Shown here piece by piece: positions 26,037 through 34,371 of a DNA stretch of 49,543 bases. Origin of the DNA: an uncultured Eubacteriales bacterium (GTDB taxonomy: Bacteria; Bacillota; Clostridia; Oscillospirales; Acutalibacteraceae); NCBI GenBank assembly GCA_900315255.1, contig OMYH01000004.1, positions 1-49,543 on the forward strand, in the 5' to 3' direction. The notes under the pieces are model-generated. The model saw only the letters and a program-made list of their open reading frames with translations. It searched no databases and was not told where the DNA came from. A program made the translations under genes and the position numbers. The stretch's first letter is position 1. Each line of letters starts with the position of its first letter.

Positions 26037-26878
26037 GTTTAGGCGATTGGTTTTCTAAGAAAAAGATGCCGACCCCGGCGTATCCGTCGGTTTTGGAGCC
26101 TACAGTCGAACTGGTAGACTATGGCAAGATAAGATACAAGGTTGCCAATCTTCAGGGCGTCGGCGCTCGTGAAAGGCAGGAGGACTCTTTCACCTTGATG
26201 AATGCCCTTGACGAGAGATTATATGACGAGTACGGTCTGATGTTCGCGGTATGCGACGGCATGGGTGGCATGAAGGACGGAAAGCTTGCAAGCGAAACGG
26301 CGATAGCGAGTTTCCGAAGATTTTTCGGAGAGATGGATAGAAGAGGCAGGATCGCAGAGCAGCTTAAACAAAGCGTTTTTGCGGCGTCAAGCGAAGTCGA
26401 GAATCTTCTTGACGGAGACGGAGGCAGCACGGTTGTCATCGGAATTATAATTCATGAGCAGCTGTATTTTGCCAGCGTCGGAGACAGCTTTTTCTATCTG
26501 AAACGCAACGGAAAATTGTATCGGCTGAATACCGAGCATAACGTGTGTCATGAGAGGTATTTGGAGAATATACGTGATGGAGTTTTAGATCCCGAGGAAT
26601 GCCGTAAGGATCGTGAAGCGGCGGCGCTTTCACAGTTTCTGGGTATGACGGGATTAGATAATGTGGATTGTTCTGTTCGCCCTATGTGGCTGCAGAAGGG
26701 CGATGTTCTGCTTGCTTGCTCCGACGGAGTCGGAGGAGTACTGACCGAGTATGAGGTTCTCGATGCGCTCAACTATGAGTCGGGAGAAGCAGCATGCCGA
26801 ATGCTCGAACAGCGGCTTATAGAACACGCCAAACCCGGTCAGGATAACTATACTGCATTGATCATTCAGTGTACTTAA
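26033..26878 (+). CDS. PP2C-family protein phosphatase, first of two
   Basis: This 281-residue PPM/PP2C metal-dependent Ser/Thr phosphatase probably reverses the kinases next door. Metal ligands are in RERQEDSF (Glu50-Asp51), CDGMGG (Asp75-Gly76), CSDGVGG and GQDNYT. A short basic N-terminal extension (MSLGDWFSKKKM) precedes the domain. No membrane segment is present. The ATG overlaps the FHA gene stop (ATGA), so the reader and the eraser are made together. Confidence 0.92.
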   Translation: MSLGDWFSKKKMPTPAYPSVLEPTVELVDYGKIRYKVANLQGVGARERQEDSFTLMNALDERLYDEYGLMFAVCDGMGGMKDGKLASETAIASFRRFFGEMDRRGRIAEQLKQSVFAASSEVENLLDGDGGSTVVIGIIIHEQLYFASVGDSFFYLKRNGKLYRLNTEHNVCHERYLENIRDGVLDPEECRKDREAAALSQFLGMTGLDNVDCSVRPMWLQKGDVLLACSDGVGGVLTEYEVLDALNYESGEAACRMLEQRLIEHAKPGQDNYTALIIQCT

Positions 26879-26904
26879 ATAAAAAAGATTGAGAGGACAA
26901 AATA

Positions 26905-28299
26905 ATGAAAACTAAAGTAGTACGTATAATGTCGGTTTTTTTATTGGCGCTCACCTTATTGACGGCGAGTATCGCAGGTACAGTTTCTGCAGCTGCGTTC
27001 GATAACGATGTTAAGAACGGTGTAGTACCTGTAGTACTGTACCTTAAGGATGCAGACGTATACTTGTCTGACGGCACAGACCTTCAGCTTTATCAGAAGC
27101 TGGGTGACTGCGAGTTCAGCAGTGGTACAGGTTTCTTTGTAGGCGACAGCAACGAAGAGGCACAGTACATTGTTACAAATGCACACGTTGTAGAGGATTA
27201 TGTAACGGCTAACGAGGGTGGCGAGTTTGCTTATCTCTATGGTTATGACAACAACGGCCTGGCATATTATATCTATGCTTCAAGCTGTGAGCTCAGAGTA
27301 TATTATGATCAGAACGATTATGAAGCTGCATATGTTGTTGACGGTGCTTTAGGCGATTCTGAAAAGGTTGACCTTGCAGTACTTAAACTCAGAAATCCCA
27401 CAACAAAGAGACATCAGCTTCCTCTTGAAGAACCTTCGGAGGATATGGTTGGAACAACAGTTTATACAGTAGGTTTCCCGGGAAATGCAGATAACGACTT
27501 CACAGGCGCAAGCCAGTACGGTGTAAACGATGTTACCGTACATAAGGGATCTATCACAAAGTTTGCCGTAAACGCCGGTAAGGGTGTTGAGAGAATAGCT
27601 ATCGATGCTATCGTTCAGCACGGCAACTCGGGCGGCCCGCTTGTTAATGAAGACGGTCATGTAGTTGGTGTAAATACAAATATTATTTCTAACGTAGTGT
27701 CCGGCACTCAGGTTGAGGCGGATTATTACGCAATTAATACAACAGAGCTTGTTACTTTCCTGGATAGGAATCAAATTCCGTATACACTTGTTGGTAATCC
27801 TTTCCCGTGGTGGTTATTTGCAATCATCGGTGGAGCAGTAGTTCTTATTGCTGTTATTATCATCCTGATAGTTGTTCTTTCCAAGCCGAAGAATGCACCT
27901 GCTCCTGTACCCGGTCCTGCTCCTGTTCCCACACCTGGCCCAAGTCATATGCCCGGTCCTGCTCCTGCAATGATGAAGGGTGCTGTCCGCTCTATGTCAG
28001 CTCAGCACAACGGACGTGTTCAGCCGATCGGCCCTGCGCCGATCATGATCGGAAGAGATGCTTCTTCTTGCCAGATCGTATTTGCAAAGGATACAAAGGG
28101 CGTCAGCGGCAGACACTGCCAGGTTGCATTTGATCCTGCTTCGGGTTCGTTTACATTGACAGATATCGGTTCTTCATACGGCACATTCCTCGGCAACGGC
28201 CTGAAGCTTACTCCGAATTCTCCCGTTAAGCTCAGACCCGGAGATACATTCTATCTCGGCGACAAGGCCAATATTCTCAAAGTGGAAGTGACGCGATAA
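26905..28299 (+). CDS. Membrane-anchored trypsin-like protease with cytoplasmic FHA domain
   Basis: This 464-residue protein has an unusual domain order. Residues 1-31 are a signal peptide. Residues about 40-290 are a trypsin/HtrA-like protease with the full triad His94 (TNAHVV), Asp156 (VDLAVLK) and Ser242 (GNSGGP). No PDZ domain is seen. A membrane helix lies at about 303-327, then a Pro-rich linker (PAPVPTPGP), then an FHA domain at about 378-460 (IGRDASSCQIVF, SGRHCQV, SSYGTFLGNG). By topology the protease is outside and the FHA inside. A phospho-signal could therefore recruit or gate the protease, or the protease could report outside conditions inward. This is inference. PP2C-2 starts directly after its stop. 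Confidence 0.9.
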   Translation: MKTKVVRIMSVFLLALTLLTASIAGTVSAAAFDNDVKNGVVPVVLYLKDADVYLSDGTDLQLYQKLGDCEFSSGTGFFVGDSNEEAQYIVTNAHVVEDYVTANEGGEFAYLYGYDNNGLAYYIYASSCELRVYYDQNDYEAAYVVDGALGDSEKVDLAVLKLRNPTTKRHQLPLEEPSEDMVGTTVYTVGFPGNADNDFTGASQYGVNDVTVHKGSITKFAVNAGKGVERIAIDAIVQHGNSGGPLVNEDGHVVGVNTNIISNVVSGTQVEADYYAINTTELVTFLDRNQIPYTLVGNPFPWWLFAIIGGAVVLIAVIIILIVVLSKPKNAPAPVPGPAPVPTPGPSHMPGPAPAMMKGAVRSMSAQHNGRVQPIGPAPIMIGRDASSCQIVFAKDTKGVSGRHCQVAFDPASGSFTLTDIGSSYGTFLGNGLKLTPNSPVKLRPGDTFYLGDKANILKVEVTR

Positions 28300-29031
28300 A
28301 TGCAGTTTGACGTTTTCGAGTATTCCAATAAGGGCGGCCGCAGCTACAACGAGGATAACAGCGGATGTATTTATGAGGACGACGACGGCCGCGGTGTGTT
28401 TGTTGTAGCAGACGGACTGGGAGGTCATTTGCGGGGAGAGCTTGCTTCCGAAACTGCCGTTGATATTCTGTCGCTGGAAAACTGGGTAGACAAAAATGCA
28501 GACAATGCAGAGCTGCTCAAACAAAAAATTTCCGACGCCAATCAATCAATACTGGAATTGCAGGTTCAGGAGAAGGCAGTGCTTAAAACAACGGTTGCTG
28601 CGGTGGCTGTGTGTGAAGGCGATGCTGTCTGGGCAAACGTTGGTGATTCGAGGGTATACTTTATTCATGAGAATAAGCTGCACGCATATTCCGAGGATCA
28701 TTCGGTTGCATACAAAAAATACAAAGCGGGCATGATAACCCGTGAACAGCTTGCAACCGATGAAGATCAGTCACAGCTTCTGCGCGCTCTCGGCAACGAA
28801 GAGCGAAACGAGCCCACAATCTACAAATCGAACGTTAAGCTCAGACCCGGCGATGCGTTCCTGCTTTGCACTGATGGTGCATGGGAGCTTTTGCATGATG
28901 AAGAGATAGTCATCGACTTTGTCAAGGCTGATACGGCAAGAAAGTGGTGTGAGCTGCTGCTTGTCCGCATTATGGAACGCATAGGTGAACATCATGATAA
29001 TCTGACATTGGTAGCTGTTATTCTGGAATAA
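28300..29031 (+). CDS. PP2C-family protein phosphatase, second of two
   Basis: This 243-residue PP2C phosphatase is only distantly similar to the first. Its ligands are NEDN (Glu18-Asp19), ADGLGG (Asp38-Gly39), CTDGAWELL and HHDNLT. Its ATG starts at the base after the protease-FHA stop codon with no gap, indicating translational coupling. It closes the kinase-FHA-phosphatase operon; a good terminator follows at 29106. Confidence 0.92.
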   Translation: MQFDVFEYSNKGGRSYNEDNSGCIYEDDDGRGVFVVADGLGGHLRGELASETAVDILSLENWVDKNADNAELLKQKISDANQSILELQVQEKAVLKTTVAAVAVCEGDAVWANVGDSRVYFIHENKLHAYSEDHSVAYKKYKAGMITREQLATDEDQSQLLRALGNEERNEPTIYKSNVKLRPGDAFLLCTDGAWELLHDEEIVIDFVKADTARKWCELLLVRIMERIGEHHDNLTLVAVILE

Positions 29032-29105
29032 TCGCTCGGAACGTTACCGATTGTCATGACAAATGATGAGTATATAATTTAGTGATCATCTGTACGATCA
29101 TGCAG

Positions 29106-29136
29106 ACAGCCTGTACAAATTGTGCAGGCTGTTTTT
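29106..29136 (+). terminator. Terminator of the kinase-FHA-phosphatase operon
   Basis: ACAGCCTGTACA pairs with TGTGCAGGCTGT (one G-T pair) across a 3-base loop and is followed by five T. Confidence 0.85.
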
Positions 29137-29188
29137 GTGCAAATAAACATAACAGTTTCTGTGATTAAATGAATTTAACATAAATAAG

Positions 29189-29217
29189 TTGCATAAAAAT
29201 AACTTGTGTGGTATAAT
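29189..29217 (+). promoter_or_regulatory. Promoter of the metallophosphatase gene
   Basis: TTGCAT (29189-29194), a 17-base spacer and TATAAT (29212-29217). It has the same boxes and spacing as the recJ promoter. Confidence 0.65.
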
Positions 29218-29277
29218 CTATACTAGAATATTAACTAATTGCATAGTATATTTGCAAACTGTTAATGAGGTGGAAAA

Positions 29278-29997
29278 ATGGCAACATATGTTATTTCCGA
29301 TATACACGGAAGATATGATAAGTTTATTGAATTGCTTGATTTAATAGATTTTACAGACGAAGATACAATATATATACTCGGCGATGTCCTCGACAGAGGC
29401 CCGAACCCGATCAAAGCCTTGTTAAAAATAATGGATATGAAGAATGCGGTTTTCATCAGGGGCAATCATGAAGAAATGGCTATGCGGTGCTTGCCTACTA
29501 TTCTTGAAGAGATAACCGAGTTTTCTATCTTTTCCTTTGATGATACATATATGCAGGACTATATGTTGTGGCAGATGAACGGCTGTCAGACTACTCTCAA
29601 TGAATTCTATGATCTCGATACCGAATCAAAACAGAGGGTAATTGATTTTATCGATAAGAGCTTATACTATAAAGAGCTTACTGTTAATAATACGAACTAT
29701 CTGCTTGTTCATGCGGGACTGGGGAATTTCTCGCCCGATAAGCCGATCGAAAATTATAATGCTTTTGATCTCGTCTGGGAACGTGCCGATTATGAAAAGC
29801 AGTATTTTGAAGATAAAATTCTGATAACCGGTCACACACCTACACAAACAATAGATTGCTGCGATAATCCCGGGTTTATTTTCAGGAACAAGAACCATAT
29901 AGCGATAGACTGCGGCGCTTGTTTCTTGTCGGGCAGACTTGCGGCGATCTGTCTTGAAACAGATGAAGAATTCTACACAAGCGAAACACTTCAGTAA
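29278..29997 (+). CDS. PP1-type metallophosphoesterase (PrpA/PrpE-like)
   Basis: This is a 239-residue calcineurin-like phosphoesterase. The metal ligands are in SDIHG (Asp8, His10), GDVLDRGP (Asp36), RGNHEE (Asn63-His64), the VHAGL His and GHTPT. The set matches bacterial PP1-like Ser/Thr phosphatases and diadenosine-tetraphosphate hydrolases; which of the two cannot be told from sequence. It sits between the kinase operon and the vWA gene but has its own promoter and terminator, so it is a separate unit. Confidence 0.88.
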   Translation: MATYVISDIHGRYDKFIELLDLIDFTDEDTIYILGDVLDRGPNPIKALLKIMDMKNAVFIRGNHEEMAMRCLPTILEEITEFSIFSFDDTYMQDYMLWQMNGCQTTLNEFYDLDTESKQRVIDFIDKSLYYKELTVNNTNYLLVHAGLGNFSPDKPIENYNAFDLVWERADYEKQYFEDKILITGHTPTQTIDCCDNPGFIFRNKNHIAIDCGACFLSGRLAAICLETDEEFYTSETLQ

Positions 29998-30002
29998 TTA
30001 TG

Positions 30003-30028
30003 AGCCTGTCGGAAACGACAGGCTTTTT
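30003..30028 (+). terminator. Terminator after the metallophosphatase gene
   Basis: AGCCTGTCG and CGACAGGCT form a perfect 9-base stem closed by a GAAA tetraloop, with five T after it. Confidence 0.9.
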
Positions 30029-30078
30029 ACAGCATAAATAAAAATAATCAGTTAAAGATGAATTTTTTTGTCAAACTA

Positions 30079-30107
30079 TTTACAAAAGCTGATAAATGTG
30101 ATAAGAT
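30079..30107 (+). promoter_or_regulatory. Promoter of the aquaporin gene
   Basis: TTTACA (30079-30084), a 17-base spacer and TAAGAT (30102-30107), about 35 bases ahead of the ATG. Confidence 0.5.
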
Positions 30108-30141
30108 ATAGCCATAGTTTATTTTAAAGGAGGAACTTGTT

Positions 30142-30870
30142 ATGTTAAAAAAGTGTTTGGCGGAATGTCTGGGGACGGCTGTGCTTGTGACGTTCGGATG
30201 CGGTGTTGCCGCAACTAACGGCCTGGGTGCCGGATATGTGGGAATAGCTCTTGCATTCGGCCTGGTGATCGTAGCAATGGCTTATTCTATCGGAAATGTT
30301 TCGGGCTGTCATGTTAACCCGGCTGTTTCAACAGCAATGCTGATTAACGGCAAGCTCACCCCGATGGAGTTCATAGGCTATGTCTGCAGTCAGTTCGTAG
30401 GTGCGACGATCGGTGCATTTGTTCTGTATGCTATGCTTGCAGGCACATCTTTCCTTAAAGACAATGGTATGGGTACCAACGGTTACGGCGAGTTATCCGA
30501 AACGAATATCACTGTTCTCGGAGCATTTATCGCAGAGGTCGTTCTTACGTTCGTATTTGTATTCGCAATTTGCGGCGTAACAAGCAAGGAGAAGTTCGGC
30601 AACCCGGCAGGTCTTGTTATCGGCGCTTCGCTTACGCTTGTTCATCTGCTCGGACTGCCGCTGACAGGTACATCTGTAAACCCTGCAAGAAGCTTTGGCG
30701 CAGCGTTTGTATCAATGATTTTCGGATGCAATAACGGCTCGGCTGCATTTGGTCAGGTATGGCTGTTTATTATCGCTCCCCTCGCAGGAGGCGCATTGGC
30801 TGCGCTGGCATATAAGTGGCTTGACCCCGAAAAGAAGCAAGCTTCAGCAAAAACAGGTAAAAATAAATAA
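30142..30870 (+). CDS. aqpZ: Aquaporin, AqpZ-like water channel
   Basis: This is a 242-residue MIP-family channel with six membrane helices and both NPA loops (HVNPAVS, Asn59-Ala61; SVNPARS, about 184-190). The selectivity filter residues look like those of water-specific AqpZ: Phe39 in LAFGL, His in LVHLLGLPL, and Arg after the second NPA. The insert that marks glycerol facilitators is absent. It should move water, so it may help with osmotic shifts. The site AAAGGAGG precedes the ATG. It has its own promoter and a terminator-like hairpin after it. I see no evidence that it works with the flanking signalling genes. Confidence 0.9.
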   Translation: MLKKCLAECLGTAVLVTFGCGVAATNGLGAGYVGIALAFGLVIVAMAYSIGNVSGCHVNPAVSTAMLINGKLTPMEFIGYVCSQFVGATIGAFVLYAMLAGTSFLKDNGMGTNGYGELSETNITVLGAFIAEVVLTFVFVFAICGVTSKEKFGNPAGLVIGASLTLVHLLGLPLTGTSVNPARSFGAAFVSMIFGCNNGSAAFGQVWLFIIAPLAGGALAALAYKWLDPEKKQASAKTGKNK

Positions 30871-30878
30871 CTTAATTG

Positions 30879-30906
30879 CTATTCCCTGATGTAAATCGGG
30901 GAATAG
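30879..30906 (+). terminator. Hairpin after aqpZ
   Basis: CTATTCCCTGAT pairs with ATCGGGGAATAG (one G-T pair) around a GTAA loop. Only a weak AT-rich tail follows, so read-through into the vWA gene is plausible. Confidence 0.6.
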
Positions 30907-30937
30907 TTGATATATAGTGTTTTATGGAGGTATAGAA

Positions 30938-32764
30938 ATGATTGAGAATAAACGCAGGGAATACTATGAGATGTCGGAGGTACAGTTTGAAGAGATGAAA
31001 AGCTTCTACAAGAAGCTCGGTTATACTCCTCTGCAAGTTAAGGTCCTGACCGATTTTTGCTTCGGAATAAAGGTCAGGGTCAGGAAGGAGCTTCCGTATA
31101 ATGAGAGCTGGAGCTTTCCTCTTCGATATGAGAATTTACAAAACCGAGGCATATTCAAGGGTATGCCGCCACAGAGTGTGTCGATGATGGGAGGTGCGAT
31201 GCCTCCGCTGCCGATGGGTGTATCGAAGGTTCAAAGTACAGCTCAACCGAATGGTGTACAGATGCCAAGTCAGATTGAAAGACCGCTTATGGCGATGCCT
31301 GCTCCCGAACGTATGTTTTCATCTTATGAAAGCTCATCGGACAAAGCTGCGGCTATGCCCGAGATAATCATGGCGGACAGCTTCAACACTGCCGAAACTC
31401 ATGTGAATAAAGAGAACGAGGTTCACAGCCCTCTCGATGATCCGAAGGCGATTTTCTCTGCAAATGTGAACACAGCTTCATGGGATTATCTCAGAAGCAA
31501 GATAGAACAGAAGGCACGTCCCGACAAAAGCTTTGTCAGGGTAGAGGAGATAATCAATTCTTATCTTTATGATCTCCCGAAGCCAAAGAATGACGAGTTG
31601 TTCTCTTTGACAGCAGAAAAATGCGATTGTCCGTGGAATCCCGGATCAGAGTTGATGTTTGTCGGAATGAAGGCTAAGGAGGTTCCCGTTGATGTCAGAC
31701 AGAACCTTGTATTCCTGGTCGATGTGTCCGGCAGTATGCAGAATCAGTGGATCCTGGTGAAGATGTCGCTTGCTGCAATTATCAGCCGACTTAAAAAAGG
31801 AGATACAATTTCGATCATTACATACAGTAATCATACGACGGTCGTTGAGAAAAACCTGGACGGCGGAGATAAGGTGAAATGCATAGACGCTTTGACTTCA
31901 ATAGAGGGTATTGGCGGCTGTACATTCGGAAGCGAAGGTCTTGAGCAGGCATATAGATTCTTAGGCGAAAGCTATGATAAGACCGCCAACAACCGCCTCT
32001 TTATTTTCACAGACGGTGATTTCAACTTTGGTATTACTGCCGAGGGCGGTCTGAAGGATTTCATATATAAGAAGCGTGAAAGCGGGATCTACCTTTCGAT
32101 CGTGGGTTACGGATTTAATAACTTCAAGGATAACAAGATGGAAACGCTCGCCTATAACGGCAACGGAAATTATACGTTTGTGTCAAACCCGTATGACATC
32201 AGCGACAATTTGTGTGACAAGCTTATCTCCAATCTGGTGACTGTGGCAAAGGACGTGAAGATATCCGTTGAGCTTAATCCTGCTTACGTCAGCAGCTATC
32301 GCCTTATCGGCTATGAGTTTCGATCACTGACTCAGCAGGAGTTCCACGATACGAAGAAAGCCACAGACGGTATCGGCTCGGGGCATAATGTTGTTGCTCT
32401 GATCGAGTTCAAAAGGGGTAAGGCGAAGAAGAAGTATTCTTCACGCTATGTTAAAAATACAGCAGAAAACCATTACGACGAATTTGCGTTTGTTGAGGTT
32501 CACTATAAGTCGCCCGATGACAAGAACCTCGAATCGACAAAAAGCATTACCGTCAAGGAGATCGACAGTGCCGATAACAGTAATGCCGACATCGCTAAGT
32601 TCCTTGCGGCGTTTGGTCTTTGTGTTACCGATTCAAAATATAGAGGCAGCGCAGATAAGGCTATGCTTGAAAAGCTTTTGAAGAAATTCGAGCAGAGCGG
32701 CAGGTACGATACAAACAAGAGATACTCCCATTTTGATATAATAAGAAAATACATACAATTATAA
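30938..32764 (+). CDS. YfbK-like von Willebrand factor A protein
   Basis: This is a 608-residue protein. Residues 1-60 are charged and helical, and 75-120 are Met/Pro-rich. The segment at about 165-245 (NTASWDYLRSKIEQ, VRVEEIINSYLYDLP, CPWNPGSELMFVGMKA) resembles the YfbK pre-vWA region. The vWA domain has the MIDAS motif DVSGS (Asp262, Ser264, Ser266) and FTDGDFNFG. The C-terminal ~170 residues fit the YfbK DUF3520-type domain. Known YfbK proteins are lipoproteins; this one has no signal peptide, so it is probably cytosolic. The ATG at 30938 follows GGAGG; an in-frame GTG lies 21 bases upstream. vWA proteins often accompany PP2C and kinase genes in stress-response systems. Confidence 0.82.
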   Translation: MIENKRREYYEMSEVQFEEMKSFYKKLGYTPLQVKVLTDFCFGIKVRVRKELPYNESWSFPLRYENLQNRGIFKGMPPQSVSMMGGAMPPLPMGVSKVQSTAQPNGVQMPSQIERPLMAMPAPERMFSSYESSSDKAAAMPEIIMADSFNTAETHVNKENEVHSPLDDPKAIFSANVNTASWDYLRSKIEQKARPDKSFVRVEEIINSYLYDLPKPKNDELFSLTAEKCDCPWNPGSELMFVGMKAKEVPVDVRQNLVFLVDVSGSMQNQWILVKMSLAAIISRLKKGDTISIITYSNHTTVVEKNLDGGDKVKCIDALTSIEGIGGCTFGSEGLEQAYRFLGESYDKTANNRLFIFTDGDFNFGITAEGGLKDFIYKKRESGIYLSIVGYGFNNFKDNKMETLAYNGNGNYTFVSNPYDISDNLCDKLISNLVTVAKDVKISVELNPAYVSSYRLIGYEFRSLTQQEFHDTKKATDGIGSGHNVVALIEFKRGKAKKKYSSRYVKNTAENHYDEFAFVEVHYKSPDDKNLESTKSITVKEIDSADNSNADIAKFLAAFGLCVTDSKYRGSADKAMLEKLLKKFEQSGRYDTNKRYSHFDIIRKYIQL

Positions 32765-32770
32765 TTCTGT

Positions 32771-32798
32771 GTACCGCCGTGTGATCCCGCGGCGGTAC
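32771..32798 (+). terminator. Hairpin after the vWA gene
   Basis: GTACCGCCG and CGGCGGTAC form a perfect 9-base stem. There is no T run, so termination here is uncertain. Confidence 0.45.
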
Positions 32799-32842
32799 TG
32801 CTGTCCGAGGAAATTTTCGTTACTACAATTTGACAAAGATTC

Positions 32843-32871
32843 TTGACATTTAATGATTGTGGTTATATAAT
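32843..32871 (+). promoter_or_regulatory. Consensus promoter of ilvE
   Basis: TTGACA (32843-32848), a 17-base spacer and TATAAT (32866-32871) match the consensus fully. Confidence 0.8.
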
Positions 32872-32927
32872 TTATTTTATGAGGGTAAAACACCCGAACA
32901 TTTTAATTGCATAAGGAGATGCATTTT

Positions 32928-34001
32928 ATGTTAGATATCAAAATCACCAAAACGACTGCTCCGAAGGAGAAGCCTGCTAAGGACGCACCGCTTGGATTCG
33001 GCAAGATCTTTACGGATCATATGTTCATCATGAACTATACCGAGGGACAGGGCTGGCACGATCCGAGAATCGTTCCTTTCCAGAATATTTCTCTTTCACC
33101 TGCAGCTATGGTATATCACTATGGTCAGGAGATGTTTGAGGGACTGAAGGCATATAAGAGCGACAATGACGAAGTTTATCTTTTCAGACCCGACATGAAC
33201 GCTAAAAGAACAAATAACACGAACACAAGACTCTGCATTCCTCATATCCCAGAAGAAGATTTTGTACAGGCTGTAAAGGCTGTTGTTGATATAGACAGAG
33301 ATTGGATTCCTACTACTCCCGGAACATCTCTTTATATTCGTCCGTTCATTATTGCTACAGACGAGTTCCTTGGTGTAGCTCCCTCAAATACATATCTTTT
33401 TATGATAATTCTTTCGCCGAGCGGCGCTTACTACGAAAGCGGTCTTGAGCCGGTAGGCATTTGGATAGAAGACGAATATGTTCGTGCAGTAAGGGGCGGC
33501 ATGGGCTTTGCAAAGACAGGCGGTAACTATGCTGCAAGCCTTATTGGACAGGTTAAGGCTCATAACGATAACTATTCTCAGGTACTTTGGCTTGACGGTG
33601 TTGAGCGTAAGTACATCGAAGAAGTAGGTTCTATGAACATATTTTTCAAGATCGACGGCAAGGTAGTTACTCCTATGCTCAACGGAAGTATCCTTCCCGG
33701 TATCACAAGAGATTCGACTATCAAGCTTTGCAAGAGCTGGGGTCTTGATGTTGAAGAGCGCAGGATCTCTGTTGACGAGCTGCTTGAGGCTCAGAAGAAC
33801 GGCAAGCTCGAAGAAGTATTCGGCACAGGTACGGCTGCTGTTATTTCTCCTGTCGGCAAGCTCAGATATGTTGACGATGTTATGCTCATTAACAACGGTG
33901 AGATCGGACCGCTCAGCCAGAAGCTCTATGATACCATGACAGGTATCCAGTACGGCAAGCTTGAGGATACATTCGGCTGGAGAGTTAAAGTTGGCGAATA
34001 A
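32928..34001 (+). CDS. ilvE: Branched-chain amino acid aminotransferase
   Basis: IlvE transfers amino groups between glutamate and the keto acids of Leu, Ile and Val. The 357-residue protein is a class IV PLP aminotransferase of the BCAT type II group. The PLP lysine is Lys196 in [12 protein letters not shown]. The QVLWLDG and EEVGSMNIF motifs follow, and the C-terminal [14 protein letters not shown] loop holds phosphate. AAGGAG lies 9 bases ahead of ATG 32928; an in-frame ATG at 32919 directly abuts that site and is less likely. No T-box or leader peptide is seen, and no other branched-chain gene is adjacent. Confidence 0.94.
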   Translation: MLDIKITKTTAPKEKPAKDAPLGFGKIFTDHMFIMNYTEGQGWHDPRIVPFQNISLSPAAMVYHYGQEMFEGLKAYKSDNDEVYLFRPDMNAKRTNNTNTRLCIPHIPEEDFVQAVKAVVDIDRDWIPTTPGTSLYIRPFIIATDEFLGVAPSNTYLFMIILSPSGAYYESGLEPVGIWIEDEYVRAVRGGMGFAKTGGNYAASLIGQVKAHNDNYSQVLWLDGVERKYIEEVGSMNIFFKIDGKVVTPMLNGSILPGITRDSTIKLCKSWGLDVEERRISVDELLEAQKNGKLEEVFGTGTAAVISPVGKLRYVDDVMLINNGEIGPLSQKLYDTMTGIQYGKLEDTFGWRVKVGE

Positions 34002-34033
34002 TCAGTAGCATTTCAGCTGATGCCTGCATATAG

Positions 34034-34049
34034 TGTCATTGAGATGACA
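34034..34049 (+). promoter_or_regulatory. Candidate operator ahead of feoA
   Basis: TGTCAT-TGAG-ATGACA is a perfect 6-base inverted repeat with a 4-base centre, 17 bases before the feoA ATG. The size fits a dimeric regulator site, possibly for an iron-responsive repressor. The match to a known box was not tested. Confidence 0.35.
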
Positions 34050-34066
34050 TTTGTGAAGGTAGTAAT

Positions 34067-34312
34067 ATGGATATGAATGCAAATACACATATAACGCTCA
34101 GGGATGCACCCATCGGGGCAAGGTGTATGGTTTGTGATATAGATGACGGTCTTGCAGTAAAAAACAGACTCACAGAGCTTGGATTTTACAGTGGCGCCTT
34201 CGTTGATAAGCTGTATACTGGAGTCGGAGGCAGTCCGATAGCGTTTCGTGTCAGCGGAGCGGTTATTGCTGTCCGTTCCGATGATGCGGATAAAATAATT
34301 GCTGAAATATAG
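34067..34312 (+). CDS. feoA: Ferrous iron transport protein A
   Basis: This is an 81-residue SH3-like FeoA protein, a small cytosolic partner of FeoB in Fe2+ uptake. It has the family pattern ITLRDAPIGARCMVCDI...RLTELGFYSGAFVDKL...IAFRVSGAVIAVRSDDADKI. GAAGG precedes the ATG. feoB lies downstream beyond a strong terminator-like hairpin. Confidence 0.88.
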   Translation: MDMNANTHITLRDAPIGARCMVCDIDDGLAVKNRLTELGFYSGAFVDKLYTGVGGSPIAFRVSGAVIAVRSDDADKIIAEI

Positions 34313-34320
34313 TATATAAA

Positions 34321-34355
34321 GGACGTTTTTCCTGTTTCGGAAAAGCGTCCTTTTT
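34321..34355 (+). terminator. Terminator-like hairpin between feoA and feoB
   Basis: GGACGTTTTTCC pairs with GGAAAAGCGTCC (one G-T pair) across a 6-base loop, with five T directly after. It starts 8 bases after the feoA stop and ends 16 bases before the feoB ATG, inside what is otherwise an operon. Confidence 0.8.
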
Positions 34356-34371
34356 GTTCGGGAGGTTATCT

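Noticed and set aside
32881-32900. GGGT/ACCC pairing in the ilvE leader as a T-box
   Set aside because: Only a 4-base stem, with no T-box sequence or specifier loop.
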